A stretch of 64,000 bases of DNA from JAVBSX01 sp031549145 (GTDB taxonomy: Bacteria > Planctomycetota > Planctomycetia > Pirellulales > Thermoguttaceae): the NCBI GenBank assembly GCA_031549145.1, contig JAVBQI010000095.1, positions 1 through 64,000 on the forward strand, in the 5' to 3' direction. The position numbers and the translations under genes were made by a program. The notes beneath the pieces are model-generated. The model saw nothing but the letters and a program-made list of their open reading frames with translations. It searched no databases and was not told the DNA's origin. The first letter of the stretch is position 1; the number at the start of each line of letters is the position of its first letter. Shown one piece after another: positions 44,178-53,565 of the stretch.

Positions 44178-45596
44178 TTAACGATTCATAAGCCCGGTTT
44201 TCTCCAGCTTTTCGACCAGGCTGCTGACACGAGGGTCGTCGTCGTTTTGCGCGCGTTCGATCATCGCCTGCACCAGCCGGCGGTCTTTCGAGGTCAGGAC
44301 GAAAGTGATCGCGGAAAGGCGGATATCCGGATCCGAATCGCGCAGCAGTTCCATAAGCCAGGAAATCGGTTGCACCGAGGGAATTTTCGGAAGCAGCTCG
44401 ATGATTTCCTTTCGCGTCTGGGCGTTCGGATTGTGTAGCCGGAAAGCCAATGCGATGTGAGCGTCTTGAAAATGGTCTCTTTTTCTCAACTGCTGTTCGG
44501 CAATCGCGCAGACGGCTTTGTCCGGATGTTGCAAGAGCCGCATCAAATCGGGGGTCCCGAGATCGGCAATGTGCTCAAGCGGGGTCTGCCCGAGCCGCGT
44601 TTTTTCGACCGGCAGGTTCGGGTTTTCGACCGGTTCGATTTCCGGCGGTGTGTAGGGGGGCAATTCCGGGAGCCGGATTTCTTCGGGATGCGATTGCCCG
44701 GTGTACTGGGACGCAATCTTCCCGGCGGCCTTTGCGGCGGTCGGCGACATCGCTCCTGAAGCATCGCGGGCCGCCAACATCGTTTCGCCGCGATCCGAAT
44801 GCGGAGAAAGGATTTCCCGGGATTCGTTTTGAAGCGAGGAGCCTGCGCGGGATTTTTCCTGAAACATCCGCGATTGATGCAGCGCGTACAAAATCCCCGC
44901 ACGTTCGGAGCAGTAGGGATCGAATCCCTCCTCATCCCCCGGGTTTGTCGTTCTCAGGCGGGATTTTTTCGCGGCGATCGCGGCCGCCGAAAAATCGATT
45001 TCGCCGGCGCGAGCGACGGCCGGTTCGCCGCCGAGGGCCAAGGCGTAAATTTCCTCAAGACGTTGCGGCTGCTGCCGGACAATCCGTTCCCCTTCCGTTT
45101 TTTGAAAAATACTCTCGCATTGAGCGGCGATTTCGTCGCGATAAGGATAAGGGTTTTCCCCGACTTCGATCATCTGTCGCATAATGCGTCGGGTCCAAGC
45201 GATCGCAAGTGATTGAGAGTTTGGGCCGAACGTTTCGATTTTTTCCGCCAAAGATCGAACTAAAATTCGATTGAGCGGCGCGGACCGGTCCGGTTCGAGC
45301 CGCGACCAATTCTGAAATTCGTTTTCGAGAGCATCGCGAGCCGCAAATACGACGCAACGCCGTTGCGAGCCCATTGCCTGAACCAATTTCGAAATTCCCG
45401 CTTCCCCCAAACCTCCTATCTTTTTCGCGATTGTCTCAACCTGCTCTTCCGGAGCGGCTTCCAGCTTTCGGGCCAGTTCCTCCGCGATCCGGGAGGACGA
45501 CCAATGGGCATAAAAACAGATCGCAAAAACGCAGATTCCCGTCAACGGAATCAAACGTCCCCAGGGGGAATTCAGCATTTTGCGGAAAAAGGACAT
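44178..45596 (-). CDS. Membrane-anchored HEAT-repeat protein
   Basis: The 472-aa protein has an N-terminal anchor (LNSPWGRLIPLTGICVFAICFYAHW), a helical region with HEAT-like units (IAKKIGGLGEAGISKLVQAMGSQRRCVVFAARDALENE; LLRDSDPDIRLSAITFVLTSKDRRLVQAMIERAQNDDDPRVSSLVEKL) and a Pro-rich linker (LPELPPYTPPEIEPVENPNLPVEKT). The start at 45596 avoids an upstream extension made of repeat sequence. Convergent with tsaE. A scaffolding role is likely; the partner is unknown. Confidence 0.7.
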   Translation of the reverse strand: MSFFRKMLNSPWGRLIPLTGICVFAICFYAHWSSSRIAEELARKLEAAPEEQVETIAKKIGGLGEAGISKLVQAMGSQRRCVVFAARDALENEFQNWSRLEPDRSAPLNRILVRSLAEKIETFGPNSQSLAIAWTRRIMRQMIEVGENPYPYRDEIAAQCESIFQKTEGERIVRQQPQRLEEIYALALGGEPAVARAGEIDFSAAAIAAKKSRLRTTNPGDEEGFDPYCSERAGILYALHQSRMFQEKSRAGSSLQNESREILSPHSDRGETMLAARDASGAMSPTAAKAAGKIASQYTGQSHPEEIRLPELPPYTPPEIEPVENPNLPVEKTRLGQTPLEHIADLGTPDLMRLLQHPDKAVCAIAEQQLRKRDHFQDAHIALAFRLHNPNAQTRKEIIELLPKIPSVQPISWLMELLRDSDPDIRLSAITFVLTSKDRRLVQAMIERAQNDDDPRVSSLVEKLEKTGLMNR

Positions 45597-46166
45597 GATC
45601 GAGGCCGGAAGTGATGTATATTGCTCTCCGCGAAAAAATTGGACCGTGGCTTCGAACTCAACCCTCGCGGTTTCGGGGCTTTCGTCGCTTCGCTCAGGAA
45701 GCCCCTTGTTCATTTTTTGTGCGGATCGGCGAAAGTCGTATCGCAAACAGCAGCCCGAAGCGTAAGCGCCGGGCTGAGCCCGCGGGACAACCGGGCGCTC
45801 GCGCTTCCGGCTGCTGCCTGCTTCGTATTTTTTTCTATTGTGCTGGCGAAAAAAGTGAACCGAGCGGTATTTTGTACGAAGTGTAACGAAGTTCAAAATA
45901 CTGCGGACCATGCCAAATTGCGGCACGGACAACGGGCCAAATTTTATTGCCTCGTCTATAAAGATCCGTAAGCCGCGAAACTTTACGAATTAAACCATTT
46001 TTCCTCAAGTGCAATTTGCCTCAAAACACGCTTTTCCCGCCAAAAAAAGTGAGCGACGCTTCGCAAAGGTGCCGATGATTCGGAAAGCGTCGTTAATATC
46101 CCGACAATCACTACAATTCGGATATTTTACTTTTTGGATTGGCAAATTACGAAGCTGGGGCAAATT
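45597..46166. other. Intergenic region with repeats, no gene
   Basis: It holds an AGCAGCCCGAAGCG-type inverted repeat (about 45746-45820) flanked by GTTCATTTTTTGTGC and GCTGGCGAAAAAAGTGAAC, and the second copy of the 25-nt sequence (45937-45961) shared with 139-163. AT-rich sequence before 46167 probably carries a promoter for the rightward gene. I see no RNA gene. Confidence 0.55.
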
Positions 46167-47423
46167 ATGAAACCAGGGGGATGTACATACCGTAAGCGGT
46201 ATTGCGGAGAACCTTCGGCATCGTTTGGTTCGCAGCTTTTTCGGGCTAGCGGCTGTTGCAGGAACGCTTCGGTTGCGTTCTTGCTGTCGGTTTTGGCTGT
46301 TTTGGGATTGAATGCTCCTGTTTTTTCCCAGTCCGGGAATAATACAAAAAATACACAGATTGCACAAAATACACAAAACAGGATTATTTCGAACGAAAAG
46401 AATGAAGTTGATTCGGATGATCTTTTAGGGGCTTCGACGAACCTTCGCGATAAAAAAGAAGCGCTCAAGAAAATTCCTTGGAATGAGCTTTCCGAGAATG
46501 CCCGGGCGAAGCTCCGGCTGGTCCTTAACGAGCAGACTCTGTACCGCCGCTTGCCGCAGCAGTCGATTTACTGCGAGCCGTGTATGTACAACTTTATGTT
46601 GGAGCATCCGGAAGTCGTCGTTGCGATCTGGGAAAAACTGGGAGTGTCCCAAATTTCCCTGAAGCCTCAAGACCGACCGGGGACCTACCTTCTCAAGGAG
46701 TCGGTCGGTTCCGTCGGTGTCGTTGAAGTCCTTTACCAAAAGCCGGAAATCAGTATCGTTTACTCGAAAGGCTCCTATCGCGGGCCGGTGATTCCCAAAG
46801 CGGTCGAAGGGGAAACCATCCTCTTATTGCAGAACAAATACTTCGAGGACGAATCGGGCGAACCGTACATCATCACCCAGTTGGACGCGTTCGTCAAAAT
46901 TCATAATTTCGGTATTGATGTTTTCGCGAAGCTTTTGGCGCCGCTTTTAGGGCGGATTGCCGATAATAATTTCGAGCAGACGCTCGCGTTTATCGGAAAT
47001 GTTTCGGACGCTGCGCAAACGAATCCCGAAGCGATCAAGCGATTGGGTTTCAAATTGGAGACGATTCCGAAAGAAGTCCGCGAGGAATTGGCCCGAACCG
47101 CGTATTTGACAGCTCAAAACGCGATCGATCGGGCCGGGGACGGAGCTTTGGAAAACAGTCCTTACGGTCGGTACTTGACGGGTTCGCAGCAGGAAATGAC
47201 CCCGGCACAATGGGAAGAATTCGAGCGGGACCGGCTTGCATTCCTGCAGAAACAGCAGGAAGAGCATGCGAGGTCGCAAGGGCAAGGTGTCCCGGCGCCG
47301 CTTCCGGAGCCGCGAATGTCGAAAGCCGACAGCATCGCGCCTTTGCCCGCATCCCAGGGGCTCGCGCCGTCGGGCAACCCGCAGACGCCGAGCGGAGCGA
47401 AAGCGTGGTCGCCGGTCCGGTGA
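46167..47423 (+). CDS. Secreted planctomycete protein of unknown function
   Basis: The 418-aa protein has a hydrophobic segment (VAFLLSVLAVLGLNAPVFSQ) after a long basic N-terminus. Its core segment ENARAKLRLVLNEQTLYRRLPQQSIYCEPCMYNFMLEHPEVVVAIWEKLGVSQISLKPQDRPGTYLLKES is conserved-looking. The C-terminal 90 residues are Pro/Ser-rich. ATG 46167 has GGGG upstream; the TTG at 46134 is less likely. I do not know a function. Confidence 0.65.
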   Translation: MKPGGCTYRKRYCGEPSASFGSQLFRASGCCRNASVAFLLSVLAVLGLNAPVFSQSGNNTKNTQIAQNTQNRIISNEKNEVDSDDLLGASTNLRDKKEALKKIPWNELSENARAKLRLVLNEQTLYRRLPQQSIYCEPCMYNFMLEHPEVVVAIWEKLGVSQISLKPQDRPGTYLLKESVGSVGVVEVLYQKPEISIVYSKGSYRGPVIPKAVEGETILLLQNKYFEDESGEPYIITQLDAFVKIHNFGIDVFAKLLAPLLGRIADNNFEQTLAFIGNVSDAAQTNPEAIKRLGFKLETIPKEVREELARTAYLTAQNAIDRAGDGALENSPYGRYLTGSQQEMTPAQWEEFERDRLAFLQKQQEEHARSQGQGVPAPLPEPRMSKADSIAPLPASQGLAPSGNPQTPSGAKAWSPVR

Positions 47424-47446
47424 TTTAAAACGAAACAGCATTGAAC

Positions 47447-47694
47447 AAACGAGCCGGGACCTGCGGTCCCGGTTTCGTTCACATCGAGAAATGTTACTGA
47501 GTTCCAGATTAAAAATGATCTGACTTACCGTCATCCCCGCGCAGGCGGGGATCCAGAGGTTACGCTTTCCCTCTGGACCCCCGCCTGCGCGGGGGTGACG
47601 GTTCCATTCCAAAATAAAGGGTCAAATTTTTTCTGGAACTCAGTAACAACTCAACAGGGAGGCAAACCGGGGGCACAGCCCCCGGCTCGTGTTG
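47447..47694. repeat. GGGACC-type repeat interrupted by a MITE-like element
   Basis: The left arm ACGAGCCGGGACC..GGTCCCGGTTTCG (about 47447-47480) and right arm ACCGGGGGC..GCCCCCGGCTCGT (about 47663-47694) belong together, as in 22078-22168 and 40556-40646. Between them sits the complete inverted-repeat element 47493-47647. Confidence 0.7.
47493..47647. mobile_element. MITE-like element, 155 bp, perfect 16-bp terminal inverted repeats
   Basis: GTTACTGAGTTCCAGA (47493-47508) is exactly mirrored by TCTGGAACTCAGTAAC (47632-47647); a 17th base pair also matches. The core holds the CGTCATCCCCGCG..CGCGGGGGTGACG palindrome. No coding capacity and no clear direct target repeat. Related ends occur at 15533, 17657/18003, 42563/42687 and 54726 with other cores. 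Confidence 0.75.
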
Positions 47695-47754
47695 TTCCTC
47701 AACGAGGCGGCATTTTTTTGAAAAAGAAATGACCGGCAAAAAGCGAGGGTCTTA

Positions 47755-49545
47755 TTGCCGTCGAAAAACCGCGATTCTCTAAACTGGAATTTCCGCGCGA
47801 CACGGTCTTCGAAACAGGAAGATAACGTGCCGCTCGCCGCTGCGCCGGTTTCCGACCTGGGTCGGCCGCCGCAAACGGAATCGAACGTACCCGAAATCGT
47901 TAGCCCGCCGCCGATTCTTACGGAACAGGAAAAAAAAACCGGAACGACCCGCAAAAAGAAATCGCTTTCTTTTTGGTTGGCCCTGCTTCTTTTCGGCTTG
48001 GCGCGAACCGAATCGCTCGGAACGGCGATCAGTCTCACGATTCATTTTTTTATTCTTGTGGTTCTCGCATTGCTTGTAACCCAGGTTCAGTCGCTCCCCG
48101 AGGGACTTTTGAGCGGCGGGTTCGTCGCCGAAAATACGGGAATCGAGCAAACCGAAGGGGGCGAATTGGAGCTCGCCGATGCTTCCCCCTCGGGGCCGGA
48201 TCTCGGCAACTCCGATTCTGTCAGGATTTTGGATCTTACGGACAGGGAAGTGCTCCGGGATTTCGGAACGGAAGCTGCCCGAGAACCTTCGGAGGTCGAA
48301 ACGGAAAAGACCGGCTCGAATCTCAAAAATCCGAATCTGCTCGACACGTTCGGTGCCGGCGGGGGATTCGAGGGCCGAACGGCCGAGAGCCGCGGCCGTC
48401 GGGGCGGGCCGGGCGACCCGACCGACCGAAGCGAGGCCGCCGTCGAGGCCGGACTTCGTTGGATCGTGATACACCAAAACCGAAAAGACGGCGGTTGGAG
48501 TTTCGAGCTTGAATGCCCTTGCGGAAAACCGAGCGGGGTCGCCCCGCACCGAAGCCGAACGGCGGCGACGGCGTTCGCGCTGTTGCCGTTTCTCGGAGCC
48601 GGTTACACGCATTTGGAGGGACAGTATAAAACCAACGTCGAACGCGGGCTCCGTTTTCTCCTTGATCCCGCGAACGCCGTCGAATTGTCGGTCGGAACGA
48701 ATTTCCAACAGTACGGGCAAGGGATGTATTCGCAAGGTGTCGCCGCGATCGTCTTCTGCGAAGCCTACGGAATGACCAAGGGGAAGGCGAAAAATCGAAG
48801 CGAACGGGATCTCGAACAAAAACTTCGCGAGGCGGCTCAGGGCGCGATTCGGTATCTCGAATTCGCCCAGGACCGCGGCGGGGAGTTTCCCGGCGGTTGG
48901 CGCTATAAGGCCGGGGAAACACCGGGGGACATTTCCGTAACCGGTTGGCAAGGGATCGCCTTGAAAAGTGCTCTTTTAGCCGGAATCGAGGTCAAATCGA
49001 CCACCTTGAGTTTGTTGGAAGATTTCCTCGATTCAACGCATTACACCCTCAAAGAGGAAAGCCGGTTCAATTATTTGCCGGTTCGATTTTCCTATTCCGA
49101 GGATTTGGATTCGCGGGAATCCGTCGGGCGGTTTGCCGACTCTCCCTACACCTGTACGGCAATCGGTCATTTGCTCGAATTATATCTGGGAAAAACGCCC
49201 GGCTACCCCCTGCTCGATTCAGGTATCTCTCTTTTGGATCGCTGGGGACCGCTCAAGACGGAGAAAAAAAGCCTGCCCGAAGGGAATTGCAATCTATACT
49301 ACGCCTATTACGGGACATTAGCAATTCATCATTATGGGGGCTCGGCTTGGAACCGCTGGTACCCGGAAATCCGCGAGTTTTTGGTCAACACGCAATCCCG
49401 GGGCGAAACCATCCCCCACGAAGGGGGGAGTTGGTTCTTTCCCGACCCATATTGCAATACTGGAGGGCGCTTGCTTGCGACCTCGCTCGCTGTTATGATT
49501 CTTGAAACGCGATATCGTTATTTGTCGCTCTACGGAACCGATTGA
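47755..49545 (+). CDS. Membrane-anchored protein with prenyltransferase/squalene-cyclase-like toroid
   Basis: This 596-aa protein starts at TTG with GAGGG upstream. A cytoplasmic N-terminal part (1-90) is followed by one TM helix (LTIHFFILVVLALLVTQ), a low-complexity linker, and an alpha-toroid domain (about 225-590): AAVEAGLRWIVIHQNRKDGGWSFE, GIAAIVFCEAYG-like and ISVTGWQGIALKSALLAGIEV helices resemble the repeats of terpene cyclases and prenyltransferases. Catalytic DxDD-type motifs are not evident, so it may be a binding domain. Planctomycete genomes carry many such proteins; role unknown. Confidence 0.75.
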   Translation: MPSKNRDSLNWNFRATRSSKQEDNVPLAAAPVSDLGRPPQTESNVPEIVSPPPILTEQEKKTGTTRKKKSLSFWLALLLFGLARTESLGTAISLTIHFFILVVLALLVTQVQSLPEGLLSGGFVAENTGIEQTEGGELELADASPSGPDLGNSDSVRILDLTDREVLRDFGTEAAREPSEVETEKTGSNLKNPNLLDTFGAGGGFEGRTAESRGRRGGPGDPTDRSEAAVEAGLRWIVIHQNRKDGGWSFELECPCGKPSGVAPHRSRTAATAFALLPFLGAGYTHLEGQYKTNVERGLRFLLDPANAVELSVGTNFQQYGQGMYSQGVAAIVFCEAYGMTKGKAKNRSERDLEQKLREAAQGAIRYLEFAQDRGGEFPGGWRYKAGETPGDISVTGWQGIALKSALLAGIEVKSTTLSLLEDFLDSTHYTLKEESRFNYLPVRFSYSEDLDSRESVGRFADSPYTCTAIGHLLELYLGKTPGYPLLDSGISLLDRWGPLKTEKKSLPEGNCNLYYAYYGTLAIHHYGGSAWNRWYPEIREFLVNTQSRGETIPHEGGSWFFPDPYCNTGGRLLATSLAVMILETRYRYLSLYGTD

Positions 49546-49795
49546 ATTTTTGTGAAAATAGAATGACTAACGGGAAATGCCGGAAAATCCGCTTTTTCGT
49601 CCGTTTTTGGCAAAATGTTTGAACGAAAATCCAACATAAGGACACTAACCCTTACTGCCTTTTTCCGTTCTTGAGGCATATTCCCGCATCGAAAATATAT
49701 TGCTAATAATCGGATTATCGTATATAATGAGCGTTTACTGCGGTCCGAAGAGGGAATTTTCGGACATCCCCCCATTTGAAAACGGCGACGAAAAA

Positions 49796-52700
49796 ATGAA
49801 ACGATCTTTTCTCCGGCTACTTCAATCCCTGTCCGATTCGGTTACTCCGTCTTCCGTTCCCGTGCCGGAGCTTCGAAAAAAAGGAAAAAACAAAAAGACC
49901 GGACCCAACCGTTCCCGGCGATTGGGATTGGAGCCGCTTGAGGAACGCGCGATGCTCAGTGCCGCCTCGATTGCGTTCGAGGCCCCACGGACGTTCAACT
50001 ACACGCCCAGTACAGGCAGCAATATCGTCTTCGGTTTGGAAAGTACGGCGTTTCTCTCGTTCGGGAAAATGCACACCGGCGCCGATTCGTTCGGGGATAT
50101 TATCTCGATTAACCAGAACCAGGATACCGTCTCCGTTTTTCTGCACAACAAAAGCGCGTCCAATCCGCAGTACGGTACGGCCGTCAATACAAAGCTTTCC
50201 GGATTGTCCGGGCAATCGCAATACCGGGAGTACGCGATCGCGGATATGAACGGGGACGGAATCAGCGACCTGATCGTTTTGGGACAGGTTTCCCAAGCGA
50301 ACGGCGTCTGCTGCCTCACGGCCAACATCTTTCTCGGCAAAAACGACGGAACGTTCAACACGTCCAGCTCGGAAATCGTTTTTCCCAGCCTTTTACCCGC
50401 AGGCAGCGCGGGTTCGGACATCGCGATTTTGAGTTACCAGGTCAGGGATATTACCGGAGATTCCTATCCGGAGTTGATCGTTTCCCTGAAAGGAACGACC
50501 ATTCCGGCCAAAGAAGTTAAGGTCGAATCCTATTACTACTCGGGGAAATCAGGCGGGTTCGACACGACGGCTCACGTGCTGTCGAACACGACCGGAACCC
50601 TCATCGGTTTCGGCAACGTCACGGGAACCTCCGGCTCGCTCCAGCTTATCACCGGGACGGAAACCGAACAGTCTTCGCTCGATCAACAGACGCTGAACTT
50701 TTACAATTTCAACCTCGCCAACGACACGGCTGTCGCCGCCGGAAAGTCCAAGGCCCTGAACGGTGCTCCCTATTGGACGCTCATCGCCAACGCCAACTCC
50801 GATTCGGCCGACGAAATCGTTTCCGGAATCAGTTATATCAATAATCTGTCCCAGCAGAAATATGGTGTTCGTATCGCCCATGTTTCGAGTCTTTCTTCCG
50901 GAACGGCCGAGGTCGTTTTCAGTCCCTCGACGCCGACGGTTTACGATGTCGATATCGCCCCGATTTTCGGGACGATCGGCGATGTCAACGGCGACGGCAA
51001 ACCGGACATTATTATCAGCGACGGCACGGCCTACCAGATTCTTATCGGGAACGGCAGCACCTTTACCGCCCAGCCGAAGGTCGAGACCTATGCCAATTAC
51101 ATCGCGACCACGGTCGGCGATTTCAACGGCGACGGATACCAGGACGTGATCGCCGTCGGCCAGGGACACGTGATGTTCCTCCCGGGCAACCCTTCGCACC
51201 CGAACTACAACACGGGCAAGAAGCTGTTCGATCTGCCCGTCAAAGCGGATTACGTCGCGTTCGGTGATTTTAACGGCGATGGGATTCTCGATATCGCGTT
51301 TTGTTCCGGTATGGCCGGGACGACCATTTACGTTTATGCCGGGATCAAACACACCGGACAGGCCGGCTCGGAAGTCCTGTTCCAATTCGACAGTTCCTAT
51401 ATCGACGCCTCGCTCGTGACCGGTTTGGTTGCCGGCAATTTCGCGACGAAGGCGGCGAGCGGGAGCACCAAGGTCGATCTCGCCGTTTTGAACGCCGGGA
51501 CCTCGGTCGTGATCATCACCGTCGGGCAGGATCAGGGGAAAGACCATCGCCCGACGACTTCCCTCGGAACGACGGCCGTGCATATCGCGAAAGGGGATTT
51601 CAACAAAGACGGATATGATGATATCGTTCTTGCCAATGAAACCGCCGGAACGATCACGATCGGCTGGAACGACGGGACTGGTCGCTTCGGCAATACGATC
51701 ACGAAAAGAGTCGGCGACGCCGATACCGGCGGGAATACCGGCTCGCATCCGAGCGTGGTCGCGGTCGCCGATCTCGACGGCGATTCCAAACTCGATATCG
51801 CCGTTCTCAACACGCGAACGCATCGGGTCGAATTTCTTTTCCAAAACTCGACCGGCACCGATTTCGTGAGCAATCCGAGCGGGGCGCAATCGTATTTGGA
51901 GCTTCCTTTTGAAATGGAAACGGGAGCCCAGTATTCGATGATTTTGGACGATTTCGATTTGGACGGTCGGATCGATGTGATCGTCGGCCTCTCCTCTTCG
52001 AACAACCAAATCGCCGTTTTTCAGAATAAAGGGTCCAAAGCCGGGGAATTCAATGCGACCCCTTCCTGGTTGACGGTTCCCGCCAACTCCCTGAAAGGAT
52101 CGGTCAACGGCAAAATCTCCTGGGGAATGGCGACGAAGTATCTTCCGGGCACGGTTTCGACAACCGGGACGCCCGGCGTCGTCGTCGTGAGCGGCAATAC
52201 GATTTATCGGATCAAGAATACGACCGAGCCCGAATCGATGCTCGGAACGTTCCAGATGATTTTGCGCGACCCGGCCAACTCTCCCACAACTCCCGATTCC
52301 AATCAATATACCAATCTGAACGGCCTCACCAAACTCGATTGGCTCAACGAATGGGGAACCTATTACCTCGAAATCTGGGGAACGAGCGCCTCTGCGACGG
52401 AAGGAATATCGTCCTTCCGATGCGGTGTCAACTTCGACACGACCCTTTTCAAGGTCCAGACAAGCGATATTCAATCGATCGCCGCTTACACGATGTCGAC
52501 TCCGGTTGTATCGACTTCGGGAACGGTCGGAACGATCACGATCGAAGGGACGACGAACTCGACCCGGGGCAACAACCAATACACGCTTCTTGCCCGAATC
52601 AAGTTGACTCCCGCCCTCAGCACCACGAATTCCCCTCCGGAGAAAGAAAACGTCGGCGTCAGCATCCCCGCAACCGGATACGCGGTTTCGGTCAACAGCG

Positions 52701-53506
52701 CCCTGCATTTCGTTTCCGGGACCGTCCAGATCAACGGGAAAGGGGTTATGACGACAATCGGAGCGGAGACCCTTCCGGTGTATCCGGTCGTATTCGATGT
52801 CAACGACGACGGGATTATCAACTTCGCGGACTTTACGCTCTTTGCCGCGGCTTTTGGAAAAACGTTTACATCGACATCCGCCGAAGCGAAATTCGATTTC
52901 AATTATGATGCGAAGATCAATTTCGCGGACTTTACCGCCTTCGCGCGGACGTTTGGTTATTCCCGGGGGACGGGAATTTCCAATTCGCTCCTGCCCAACA
53001 TGTCGAACTGGGTTGCGAGCACTCTGGTCGCTTCTGTTTTGAATTTGGACATTGAATCGTCTGGAAAATCGGCCCCGGTTCAAGAGACGGAACAAACGCT
53101 CCTCGCCTTTGATTTCGGCGGGGTCGAATCGGAGGAAGTCGTCGCAATGTCCCTTGTGCTCACGGATATTCTTCTCGATTCGGGCACGATTTCGCACCTT
53201 GAAGAAGCCGAATCTTCGGTCGCAACCGCGGCATCGAACGCTGTTCCAACAAACGAGCCGCTTGTTTCAAACGCGGTGTTCTCGGATCGTCCGCTGACCC
53301 GGCTCGCGACGCTGCAAACCTTGGGACTCGCCGACCGCCCCCTGCAAAGCGCGGCCGCGATTCGTTCGTTCAATGTCGATCTCGCCCTTTCGCGATATGC
53401 CTCGGACGATGATTTGAAACGATCCGAAGATTCAACCGATTGGTATGTCGAAGAAAATCGTTCTGTTTCCGTTTTGGACAAAGTGCTCGTCGATCTGTTC
53501 GACTGA
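49796..53506 (+). CDS. LEPR-XLL surface protein with FG-GAP repeats and dockerin-like domain
   Basis: The 1236-aa product begins with a basic N-terminus followed by the LEPR-XLL motif LGLEPLEERAMLSAA (about 44-58), a planctomycete export or anchoring signal. Eight FG-GAP/VCBS-type calcium sites follow, for example MNGDGISDLIV, VNGDGKPDIII, FNGDGYQDVIA, FNKDGYDDIVL, LDGDSKLDIAV and FDLDGRIDVIV, suggesting a beta-propeller. Two dockerin-like EF-hand segments (VNDDGIINFADFTLFAAAFG and FNYDAKINFADFTAFARTFG) lie about 1015-1075. The C-terminal 150 residues are low complexity. Likely an extracellular adhesin or structural protein. Start at 49796 puts the basic segment before the motif, as is usual. 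Confidence 0.88.
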   Translation: MKRSFLRLLQSLSDSVTPSSVPVPELRKKGKNKKTGPNRSRRLGLEPLEERAMLSAASIAFEAPRTFNYTPSTGSNIVFGLESTAFLSFGKMHTGADSFGDIISINQNQDTVSVFLHNKSASNPQYGTAVNTKLSGLSGQSQYREYAIADMNGDGISDLIVLGQVSQANGVCCLTANIFLGKNDGTFNTSSSEIVFPSLLPAGSAGSDIAILSYQVRDITGDSYPELIVSLKGTTIPAKEVKVESYYYSGKSGGFDTTAHVLSNTTGTLIGFGNVTGTSGSLQLITGTETEQSSLDQQTLNFYNFNLANDTAVAAGKSKALNGAPYWTLIANANSDSADEIVSGISYINNLSQQKYGVRIAHVSSLSSGTAEVVFSPSTPTVYDVDIAPIFGTIGDVNGDGKPDIIISDGTAYQILIGNGSTFTAQPKVETYANYIATTVGDFNGDGYQDVIAVGQGHVMFLPGNPSHPNYNTGKKLFDLPVKADYVAFGDFNGDGILDIAFCSGMAGTTIYVYAGIKHTGQAGSEVLFQFDSSYIDASLVTGLVAGNFATKAASGSTKVDLAVLNAGTSVVIITVGQDQGKDHRPTTSLGTTAVHIAKGDFNKDGYDDIVLANETAGTITIGWNDGTGRFGNTITKRVGDADTGGNTGSHPSVVAVADLDGDSKLDIAVLNTRTHRVEFLFQNSTGTDFVSNPSGAQSYLELPFEMETGAQYSMILDDFDLDGRIDVIVGLSSSNNQIAVFQNKGSKAGEFNATPSWLTVPANSLKGSVNGKISWGMATKYLPGTVSTTGTPGVVVVSGNTIYRIKNTTEPESMLGTFQMILRDPANSPTTPDSNQYTNLNGLTKLDWLNEWGTYYLEIWGTSASATEGISSFRCGVNFDTTLFKVQTSDIQSIAAYTMSTPVVSTSGTVGTITIEGTTNSTRGNNQYTLLARIKLTPALSTTNSPPEKENVGVSIPATGYAVSVNSALHFVSGTVQINGKGVMTTIGAETLPVYPVVFDVNDDGIINFADFTLFAAAFGKTFTSTSAEAKFDFNYDAKINFADFTAFARTFGYSRGTGISNSLLPNMSNWVASTLVASVLNLDIESSGKSAPVQETEQTLLAFDFGGVESEEVVAMSLVLTDILLDSGTISHLEEAESSVATAASNAVPTNEPLVSNAVFSDRPLTRLATLQTLGLADRPLQSAAAIRSFNVDLALSRYASDDDLKRSEDSTDWYVEENRSVSVLDKVLVDLFD

Positions 53507-53565
53507 TCAACGAGCGCGGGTAACGGCTAAAAGGACGAACGGCATACCTTGCCGAGTTCAAGTCT

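Noticed and set aside
45597..45932. Longer N-terminus of the HEAT-repeat protein
   Set aside because: It translates an AGCAGCCCGAAGCG repeat and would precede the membrane anchor with unrelated sequence.
50549..53197. Long minus-strand open frame of 882 codons opposite the LEPR-XLL gene
   Set aside because: It is antisense to a gene with clear repeated calcium motifs, is Arg-rich with no recognisable domain, and follows from the codon use of the real gene.
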